A DNA stretch of 35,534 nt from Actinomycetes bacterium. Lineage in GTDB: Bacteria > Actinomycetota > Acidimicrobiia > Acidimicrobiales > Bog-793. The stretch lies in assembly GCA_021838945.1 (NCBI GenBank), contig JAKCCH010000025.1, positions 1-35,534 on the forward strand, in the 5' to 3' direction. Positions 29,789 through 35,534 of the stretch are shown here, in pieces (the first letter of the stretch is position 1; every line of letters begins with the position of its first letter). Under the pieces are notes generated by a model that saw nothing but the letters and a program-made list of their open reading frames with translations, made no database searches and was not told the origin of the DNA. Both the position numbers and the translations under genes were made by a program.

Positions 29789-30997
29789 ATGGGCAGACGG
29801 ATCCTCCTCACCGGGCTGGACACGTTCTGGGGCGGTCGGGTCGCAGCCGCTCTCGAGCAGGACGACGACGTCGAGATGCTGCTCGGCATGGGCACCGGCC
29901 ACCCGAGCATCGAGCTCGAGCGAACCGAGTACGTCCGCGCCGACAACAGCTACTCGCTGCTCTCCCGGCTCGTGCGGGCCACCGGCGTGGACACGATCGT
30001 GCACACGTTTCTCGTCCTCGACTCGTCGAGCATGAGCGGTCGGGCACTGCACGAGACGAACGTCATCGGAACCATGAACCTCCTCGCCGCCGCCGGCGCG
30101 AGCGACTCGTCTGTCCGTCAGATCGTCGTCAAGTCGTCCTCGCTCGTCTACGGCTCCCACCCGGCGGACCCCACCTGGTTCAAGGAGGACACGCCGCGGA
30201 GCCGGGCGCCCCGCAACCGGGTCGAGCGGTCGCTCTGCGAGGTCGAGAGCTACGTCCACGACTTCGCTGTGGACAACCCCGGTGTGGCGGTGTCGATGCT
30301 GCGCTTCGCCAACGTGTTGGGCGCCGACATCGACACGCCGATCTCGCGCAACCTGGCGCGCGGCATCATGCCGTCCATCGCCGGCTTCGACCCTCTCATC
30401 CAGTTCGTCGAGGAGGACGACGTGGTCCGCTGCGTCGAGTTCGTGGTGAAGTCGGGGCTACGCGGCGTCTTCAACGTCGCCGGCGACGGCAAGCTGCCCG
30501 TCAGCGAGGTCGCCTCCATCGCAGGGGCACGGCGTCTTCACCTCCCGCCCTTCTTCACGGCGCACGCTGCCGCACCGTTCGTGCGGGCGCGCCTCCTCTC
30601 GTTCCCGAACGAGCTCGAGGACCTCCTGCGCTACGGCCGCGGCATCGACACGACGGCCATCAAAGAGGCGGGCTTCACGCCGTCGACGACGGCGGCAGGA
30701 GCCGTCGAGCGTTTCGCCCAGTCGAACCGGTTGCGCCGGACCGTCGGCGACCAGCTCCCGCACTACAAGTACGAGGCCGACATCGAAGCGTTCTTCAAGC
30801 ACTCACCGGCGGTCGTGCGGCCGGTCGGCGGCCATGCCGGCCACACGAACGCAGGCAGCAGCGGTGACCGTGCCACCGGCCACGACGCTCCCGCCGGCGT
30901 CACCCGGCGGGCGCGAACCCGTGCAGCTGCTCAGAACCCCCGGGGTCCCAGCGGCAGTGAGGACCGCCCGAACGTCGGCGGACCGCTGAGCCACTGA
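29789..30997 (+). CDS. NAD-dependent epimerase/dehydratase (extended SDR) family protein
   Basis: 402 residues. The Rossmann fold opens with ILLTGLDTFWGGRVAAAL, a variant of the TGxxGxxG motif in which the middle Gly is Thr/Phe (TGLDTFWGG). VDTIVHTFLVLD, VIGTMNLLAAA and KSSSLVYGS follow the sugar-epimerase pattern, and the usual YxxxK is replaced by the region RNRVERSLCEVESYV, in which Tyr and Lys of the active site are not evident. It may thus bind a nucleotide without being a normal epimerase. The last 60 residues are low-complexity (Gly/Arg/Ser-rich) and overlap the convergent GNAT gene by 67 bp. Start ATG 29789 has GGGCGGGAG at about 9 nt. Operonic with the acyltransferase. Confidence 0.8.
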   Translation: MGRRILLTGLDTFWGGRVAAALEQDDDVEMLLGMGTGHPSIELERTEYVRADNSYSLLSRLVRATGVDTIVHTFLVLDSSSMSGRALHETNVIGTMNLLAAAGASDSSVRQIVVKSSSLVYGSHPADPTWFKEDTPRSRAPRNRVERSLCEVESYVHDFAVDNPGVAVSMLRFANVLGADIDTPISRNLARGIMPSIAGFDPLIQFVEEDDVVRCVEFVVKSGLRGVFNVAGDGKLPVSEVASIAGARRLHLPPFFTAHAAAPFVRARLLSFPNELEDLLRYGRGIDTTAIKEAGFTPSTTAAGAVERFAQSNRLRRTVGDQLPHYKYEADIEAFFKHSPAVVRPVGGHAGHTNAGSSGDRATGHDAPAGVTRRARTRAAAQNPRGPSGSEDRPNVGGPLSH

Positions 30998-31587
30998 CGC
31001 ACGTAGCGGTCACGGCGCTCGGCCCACTCCTCGGACGTGATGGCGTAACGAACGTGGTCCTCCCACCGACCGTCGATCTCGAGGTAGCGCAAGGCGATGC
31101 CCTCGCCGCGCAGCCAGAGCTTCTGGGCGACCCGCCGGCTCGGCCGGTTCCTCGGGATGATCGAGATCTGCAGCCTGTGCAGGCCGAGCTCCTCGAAGGC
31201 GAAGTGGAACAGCACCACACACGCCTCGGGCACGTACCCGCGGCCGGCCTGCAGCTGGTCCACCCAGTAGCCCACGTAGGCGTTCTGGAACGGTCCTCGT
31301 TGGATGGACGAGAGGTTGATCTCCCCGACGAAACGAGCCGCGGCGAAGATCCCGAAACCGTACCCGGTACCGAGCTGCCGCTCTCGTTCCCGCATGGAGC
31401 AACGGGCGAGGAAGCTGGCACGATCTTCCGGCGGGTACGGCGCACCGGTCGGCCGCGGCTCCCACGGGAGCAGCCACTCCCGCGAGCGCGTCCGCACCTC
31501 GGACCACTCGTCGAAATCGCTCTCGTGCAGCGGACGCAACCGGACACGCTTGCCGACGAGCTCGGTGGACGTTCCCGGGATCGTCAA
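30931..31587 (-). CDS. GNAT-family N-acetyltransferase, RimJ/RimL-like
   Basis: 218 residues. Uses acetyl-CoA to acetylate an amine, in RimJ/RimL relatives the alpha-amino group of ribosomal proteins. VGKRVRLRPLHESDFDEWSEVR is the typical opening; GEINLSSIQRGPFQNAYVGYWVDQLQAGRGYVPEA contains the pyrophosphate-binding loop (QAGRGY) and LGLHRLQISIIPRNRPSRRVAQKLW is the signature C-terminal motif. The start is a TTG at 31587 (no better start nearby), so the exact N-terminus is uncertain. The gene is convergent with the epimerase gene, overlapping it by 67 bp, and divergent from the glycan cluster that begins at 31728. Confidence 0.88.
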   Translation of the reverse strand: MTIPGTSTELVGKRVRLRPLHESDFDEWSEVRTRSREWLLPWEPRPTGAPYPPEDRASFLARCSMRERERQLGTGYGFGIFAAARFVGEINLSSIQRGPFQNAYVGYWVDQLQAGRGYVPEACVVLFHFAFEELGLHRLQISIIPRNRPSRRVAQKLWLRGEGIALRYLEIDGRWEDHVRYAITSEEWAERRDRYVRQWLSGPPTFGRSSLPLGPRGF

Positions 31588-31662
31588 CTACCGGGTACCG
31601 CCGTTGTCGATCGGGCAGACGTCTCCACGCACCTATCGTCGCAGATCGCGACGCTCGTTGCG

Positions 31663-31668
31663 TACTAT
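31663..31668 (+). promoter_or_regulatory. Candidate -10 box (TACTAT) upstream of the glycan cluster
   Basis: TACTAT lies 59 nt before ATG 31728 in the 140-bp gap between divergent GNAT and glycosyltransferase genes. The -35 region is not clear. Confidence 0.35.
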
Positions 31669-31727
31669 TGCCACAGGGTGAGAGTTGCGCGCACACCGTG
31701 CGGAGCGGTATCACCACAGCCGCCGAC

Positions 31728-34598
31728 ATGCCTCAGACGACCCATTCCGAGCAGCCGTCGGGACCGGCCGGCGAGGCGTTCGCGATGACGGCGGGCAACC
31801 CCTCCACACCGGTGCCGACACCCCACGCCGTCCTCGTCGTCGGCATGCATCGGAGCGGCACCTCCGCCACCGCCTCCGCTCTCGGCGAGCTCGGTCTCGT
31901 GCTGCCGCGGGAGGACGATCTGCTGGGCGCCAGCTTGGGCAACGAGCGTGGGCACTTCGAGAGCCGGTCCCTGCTCGCCTTGTCCGACCGGATCCTCGCC
32001 GCGCTCGGCCGCAGTTGGGACGATCCACCCGAGGCAGGCGAGGTCGAGGAGGAGCTCGATCGCCTCGTCGAGCGGTTCGGTGACGAGGCGCCCGGCGCCT
32101 TCGAAGCGGCGTTCGAGGCACCCGACCGGGCCGTCGTCTGGAAGGACCCTCGCACCGCTGTGCTGCTGCCGTTCTGGCGAACGGTCCTGCGTCGGCCGAT
32201 CGTCGCCGTCCTCGTCACCCGTGACCCGCTCGCTGTTGCCCGCTCCCTCGCCCGGCGAAACGTCATCCCCCTCCCCACCGCCCTCTCCCTCTACGAGCGC
32301 TACTGCCGACTGGCCCTGACCGGGTTGTCGGGGGTGCCCTGCTACGTCGCAGAATTCGAGGACTCGCTCGAGCACCCCGAGCAATGGCGGGCTCGGGTGG
32401 CGGCGTGGCTGGGCGGGCTCGGGATCGCTGCGCGCGCCAGCACCGACAACGGCACGAGCAGCGAGACCGGCAGCGGCAGCGGCAGCGACAACGGCAGCGG
32501 CGGCGAGACCCGGGTGAGCCAAGGCGCCGCGCACCGAGGTGCCGTGCCCTTCGACGCCTCCCTTCGCCACGAACGTCCGAGTGGTGCGAGCGACACCGCG
32601 GTGCTCCCCGAGCAGCGGAAGATCTTCGACGCCATCGTCGCCATGCGCGGTCCGCACGAGGCCTTCACGCCACCCGAGCTCGGCCCGGAGTCGTCGTGGG
32701 CGACCAACGACTTGCGCCACCGTCACAATCTCAACCGCCTGTGGCAGGGGTTCGAGTGGATCGGGTGGGAGATGGCCCGCTTGCCGGTGCCGCCGGCCGT
32801 CGACCGGCCCGTGATCGAGGGTGCCCGGTACCCGAAGGACGCGACCGACGACGAGGCCCGGTACCACGCCTGGCTCCGCCAGCGCGGCGAGGCGACCCAC
32901 ATCGGATCGGGCGAGGGCCTCCCGAAGGCGGCGACGCGGGCGCCCTCGGGATCCCGGCCGCGCTTCTCGGTCGTCGTCCCCGCCTATCGGCCTCCCCTCT
33001 GGGCGATCGACCGTTGTGTGGGCTCTGTCCTCCTGCAGGACTACGCCGGCTGGGAGCTCGTGATCGTGGACGATGCTTCCGGCGACGAGGCGCTCTCGGG
33101 GAGGCTCCGCCGGATCGAGGACGTCGACCCACGCATCACAGTGAGGGCTCGCCCCGAGAACGGGGGCATCTCCGCCGCGACGAATGAGGGGGTTGGCGGG
33201 GCGGGTGGGGAATGGGTCGTGTTTCTCGACCATGACGACGAGCTGCCGCCCTGGGCTCTCCGCCGGCTCGCGTCGGTCATCGATGACGCTCCGGCGGCGC
33301 GCCTCGTGTACTCGGACGAGGACAAGATCGACGAGTCGGGACGGCGCCACATGCCGGCCTTCAAGCCCGACTGGTCCCCCGACCTGTTGCTGTCGAACGC
33401 ATACATGTGCCATGTCCTCGTCGTGCGCCGGGACCTGTTCGACGAAGTAGGGGGTCTGCGCTCCGAGTTCGACGGTGCCCAGGACTACGACCTGATGCTG
33501 CGGGCGACCGAGCGCCTCGGGGACGGCGAGATCGTCCACGTGCCCGAGACCCTGTACCACTGGCGGACGCTCACCGGCTCGGCGTCGGGGGATCCGAACG
33601 CCAAGCCCTGGGCATTCGAGGCGGGTCGCCGAGCGGTCGAGGACGCCGTACGGCGACGTGGCATCGAGGCCACCGTGGACTCGCATCCCCGCGTGCCCGG
33701 CAGCTACTTCGTGCGCCGGGCCGTCGCCGGGCGGCCGCTCGTGAGCGCCATCATCCCGTTCCGGGACGAGCCGGCGCTCCTCGCCGCCTGCTACCGAGCC
33801 TTCGTTCATTCGCCCGGTCACGACGAGTTCGAGCTGCTCCTCGTCGACAACGACTCTGCCCTGCCGGAGACCCAGGCCGTCGCCGCCCGCCTCGCGGAAG
33901 ACCCGCGGGTGCGCCTGCTCGAGGCTCCGGGCCCGTTCGACTGGGTGAAGATCAACAACGAGGCGGCAGGCAAGGCACGCGGAGACGTGCTGTTGTTCAT
34001 GAACAACGACGTCGAGGCTTGCTCCTCCGATTGGCTCGCCCACCTCGTGGCACAGGCACAGCGGGAGGAGGTCGGCGCCGTAGGCGCCCGGTTGCTGTTC
34101 CCCGACGGGAGCATCCAGCATGGCGGGGTGGCCGTCGGTGTGTGCTGGGGAGCGGCGCACATCCAGCAAGGGCTCGACGGGACGAGACCCGGCTACCTCT
34201 CGAGCGTGTCGGTCGTGCGCAACACCTCGGCCGTGACGGGCGCCTGCATGATGTCACGGCGGTCGGTCTTCGAGTCCCTCGGCGGCTTCGACGAGTCGTT
34301 GCCGGTCGCGTTCAACGACATCGACTACTGCCTGAGGCTGCGGGAAGCGGGCTACCTGATCGTGTACACACCGCTCGCGGAGCTCGTCCATCACGAGTCG
34401 AAGAGCCGCGGGCACACCGACGACGCCAAGGAGCTCCCCTACTTCCGCAAGAGGTGGCGGGAGATCCTGCTCGACGGCGATCCCTACTACAACCCGAACC
34501 TGGGCCGGTTCGACTCGTTCTGCCGGCTACCCAACGAGGAGGACGAGGAGCGATGGCAGACCTTCCGGTCGATGCTCGACGTGTCGTCGACGAGCTGA
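31728..34598 (+). CDS. Three-domain protein: sulfotransferase-like + two GT2 glycosyltransferase domains
   Basis: 956 residues from ATG 31728. Domain 1 (about 33-235) is sulfotransferase-like, with the PAPS 5'-phosphosulfate loop VVGMHRSGTSATAS, WKDPRTAVLLPFW and LVTRDPLAVARSLARR. A low-complexity Gly/Ser/Thr linker (GTSSETGSGSGSDNGSGGE) and a helical bridge follow. Domain 2 (about 412-640) is a GT2 fold with VVVPAYRPPLWAID, FLDHDDELPPWALR (DxD), YSDEDKID and FDGAQDYDLMLRATE. Domain 3 (about 670-910) is a second GT2 with AIIPFRDEPALL, LLFMNNDVEACSSDWL (DxD equivalent NND) and GGFDESLPVAFNDIDYCLRL. No membrane helix. The likely role is building or sulfating a surface polysaccharide or methylated sugar chain. 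ORF-track TTG 31668 and GTG 31698 are less likely starts. It overlaps the next gene by 46 bp. Confidence 0.88.
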   Translation: MPQTTHSEQPSGPAGEAFAMTAGNPSTPVPTPHAVLVVGMHRSGTSATASALGELGLVLPREDDLLGASLGNERGHFESRSLLALSDRILAALGRSWDDPPEAGEVEEELDRLVERFGDEAPGAFEAAFEAPDRAVVWKDPRTAVLLPFWRTVLRRPIVAVLVTRDPLAVARSLARRNVIPLPTALSLYERYCRLALTGLSGVPCYVAEFEDSLEHPEQWRARVAAWLGGLGIAARASTDNGTSSETGSGSGSDNGSGGETRVSQGAAHRGAVPFDASLRHERPSGASDTAVLPEQRKIFDAIVAMRGPHEAFTPPELGPESSWATNDLRHRHNLNRLWQGFEWIGWEMARLPVPPAVDRPVIEGARYPKDATDDEARYHAWLRQRGEATHIGSGEGLPKAATRAPSGSRPRFSVVVPAYRPPLWAIDRCVGSVLLQDYAGWELVIVDDASGDEALSGRLRRIEDVDPRITVRARPENGGISAATNEGVGGAGGEWVVFLDHDDELPPWALRRLASVIDDAPAARLVYSDEDKIDESGRRHMPAFKPDWSPDLLLSNAYMCHVLVVRRDLFDEVGGLRSEFDGAQDYDLMLRATERLGDGEIVHVPETLYHWRTLTGSASGDPNAKPWAFEAGRRAVEDAVRRRGIEATVDSHPRVPGSYFVRRAVAGRPLVSAIIPFRDEPALLAACYRAFVHSPGHDEFELLLVDNDSALPETQAVAARLAEDPRVRLLEAPGPFDWVKINNEAAGKARGDVLLFMNNDVEACSSDWLAHLVAQAQREEVGAVGARLLFPDGSIQHGGVAVGVCWGAAHIQQGLDGTRPGYLSSVSVVRNTSAVTGACMMSRRSVFESLGGFDESLPVAFNDIDYCLRLREAGYLIVYTPLAELVHHESKSRGHTDDAKELPYFRKRWREILLDGDPYYNPNLGRFDSFCRLPNEEDEERWQTFRSMLDVSSTS

Positions 34599-34993
34599 CA
34601 GCGATACGCCAGGCAGCCGGCATGTCGCCGCGGAGCTGGAGCCCGTCGGAGACCTTCGAGGGGGTGCTCATCGAGGCGACCCAGCCGCTCGTGCACGAGA
34701 GCCAGCACGTCGAGTGGCTGCACCGGAACTGGGACCTCGGTGCACTGCTCGCCCCTCCCCCCGCCCGTGGTGTGAAGGGGCTGGTCCGGCGCATCGTGCA
34801 CCGCCTCGTCATGGCCGTCATGGCACCGTACTTCGCCCGGCTGCAGGACTATCTCGGCGTGAACGTGCGCGCCATCGACGCCGTCAGCAAGCGGGTGGAC
34901 GAGATCGGCACGAACCAGCTGAGGCTGATCGGCGCCGTGCGGCGCGACATGATCGACTTCGCTCACAACGTCGACAAGCGGCTCGATGGGTGA
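34553..34993 (+). CDS. Small helical protein of unknown function in the glycan cluster
   Basis: 146 residues; no family recognised. The N-terminal half (MADLPVDARRVVDELTAIRQ) and FEGVLIEATQPLVHESQHVEWLHRNWDL are amphipathic helices, GVKGLVRRIVHRLVMAVMAPYFARLQDYLG is a basic amphipathic stretch that may touch the membrane, and VNVRAIDAVSKRVDEIGTNQLRLIG is heptad-like and probably forms a coiled coil. Similar helical modules, as I recall, precede or accompany glycosyltransferases and methyltransferases in actinobacterial polysaccharide loci. ATG 34553 has GAGGAGGACGAGGAG just upstream. The gene overlaps the GT gene by 46 bp and the next gene by 8 bp, so all three are translated as one block. 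Confidence 0.68.
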   Translation: MADLPVDARRVVDELTAIRQAAGMSPRSWSPSETFEGVLIEATQPLVHESQHVEWLHRNWDLGALLAPPPARGVKGLVRRIVHRLVMAVMAPYFARLQDYLGVNVRAIDAVSKRVDEIGTNQLRLIGAVRRDMIDFAHNVDKRLDG

Positions 34994-35534
34994 GAGCGAG
35001 GGAGAGCCTGGAGTTGGGGACGGCCGCCTGCATGTCGCCGTCGTCACGCCCTCCTTCGGCACGGGCTGGGGCGAGCGAGCGGACGCGGTCCGTCTCGTCG
35101 CCGGCGCGCTCGCGCTCACAGCCGACGTCACGATCGTCAGCCTCGACGACCGCTCCAATCCGGCCACCCGGCCGCCCGAGATACGGGAGGACGGGATCTT
35201 CCCGGTCCACTCGGTCGGTGCCTCGCCGTCCCGGCCACGCCTGGTCGACGTGCTCGACACGGCGCTCTCGTATCCGGCCGTCGGCGCGTCGGCCCGGTCA
35301 GCCGTCTTGCCGGAGATCGCGTCCCGGCGCCTGCTGGCGATCGACGCCCAGCCGTCGCCCGAGGCGGTCAGAGTGCTGGATCAGCTCGCGCCGGACGTCG
35401 TCCTGCTCGCGGGAGTCGAGACGCTCTGGCTTCCGGAGGCACTGCCTCTCGGTCCGGCGCGACCACGTGTGGTCCTGCTGCCGCTGCTCGGCGACGACGC
35501 TCGACTCGAGTCTCCCGCACTGGCACAGCTTGCC
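34986..35534 (+). CDS. Glycosyltransferase-like protein (GT4/GT-B type N-terminus), cut by window edge
   Basis: Open to the right edge (183 codons seen), so it is absent from the ORF track. The sequence after a short acidic start reads LHVAVVTPSFGTGWGERADAVRLVAGALALTADVTIVSLDD, the standard opening of a GT-B N-terminal Rossmann domain, and VLDQLAPDVVLLAGVETLW is the next conserved strand with a possible acceptor loop. The C-terminal nucleotide-sugar-binding half lies outside the window, so the enzyme class is not proven. ATG 34986 overlaps the stop of the helical-protein gene by 8 bp and has no separate promoter. Together with the two preceding genes it forms a surface-glycan operon that continues beyond this window. 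Confidence 0.72.
   Translation, partial: MGESEGEPGVGDGRLHVAVVTPSFGTGWGERADAVRLVAGALALTADVTIVSLDDRSNPATRPPEIREDGIFPVHSVGASPSRPRLVDVLDTALSYPAVGASARSAVLPEIASRRLLAIDAQPSPEAVRVLDQLAPDVVLLAGVETLWLPEALPLGPARPRVVLLPLLGDDARLESPALAQLA

Noticed and set aside
32455-32520. Short repeat of ggcagc/gcgac units as a microsatellite or CRISPR-like array
   Set aside because: It is the codon pattern of a Gly/Ser/Thr/Asp linker in frame with the protein; units are short and no spacer pattern exists.
32700-32735. Right arm AATCTCAACCG in the glycosyltransferase gene as a palindromic element
   Set aside because: No left arm is present at the 40-bp distance; it encodes HNLNR.
31665-34169. 834-aa minus-strand ORF
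   Set aside because: It is the antisense shadow of the sulfotransferase/GT2 gene, lacks any domain and has the typical His/Arg/Gly/Val composition of shadows in GC-rich genomes.

Overview
The window is about 68-70% GC by eye, uses many GTG/TTG starts, and has -10 boxes of the TANNNT type only 6-9 nt from start codons (leaderless style). Together with an RskA-type anti-sigma factor, MocR and MarR regulators, a YcaQ-family glycosylase and a linked acyltransferase/epimerase pair, this points to a high-GC actinobacterium. A class Acidimicrobiia-like member is my inference; the S53 (kumamolisin-type) protease would fit an acid-tolerant lifestyle. No phage, plasmid, CRISPR array or insertion sequence is visible.

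Layout. (1) 1-4640: the N-terminal part of a secreted beta-helix protein running off the left edge, a cyclopropane-fatty-acid synthase and a secreted S53 protease, all on minus. (2) 4691-11414: housekeeping and metabolic genes: YcaQ-like glycosylase, sirtuin, enoyl-CoA hydratase, ketopantoate reductase, D-aminoacyl-tRNA deacylase, then a divergent PPOX-like flavoprotein/MocR regulator pair around a palindromic operator. (3) 11435-14555: short tandem repeats, a translationally coupled operon with four YbjQ-like domains in two proteins plus a small unknown protein, and a nitroreductase. (4) 14556-15272: a 700-bp stretch without a credible ORF that folds into many GNRA-capped hairpins on the plus strand, the best candidate here for an undescribed large structured RNA. 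(5) 15273-18937: thiolase, divergent Lgt-like membrane protein, MarR regulator facing a YceI protein. (6) 19047-25298: a sigma-factor island. A diiron ferritin-like protein, a SigK-type ECF sigma factor and an RskA-type anti-sigma factor overlap by 4 bp each on plus; divergently lie a secreted cysteine-containing protein, a polytopic membrane protein and an MFS transporter. The shared intergenic region holds two opposed SigK-like promoters (TCATCC-N16-nCGAAn) whose -35 boxes form a perfect 11-bp inverted repeat. (7) 25461-27176: a tRNA with UAA anticodon but a short variable loop, overlapping the end of a carboxylesterase gene. (8) 27221-31587: three 40-bp palindromic elements, an NlpC/P60 endopeptidase, an acyltransferase/epimerase pair and a GNAT acetyltransferase. 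(9) 31728-35534: start of a surface-glycan cluster: a three-domain sulfotransferase/GT2/GT2 protein, a small helical protein and the start of a glycosyltransferase-like protein cut by the right edge.

A 40-bp palindromic element (GGTTGAG...CTCAACC, always exactly 40 bp with a variable centre) occurs five times, once inside the dtd coding sequence. All function assignments are from motif reading; no searches were run.
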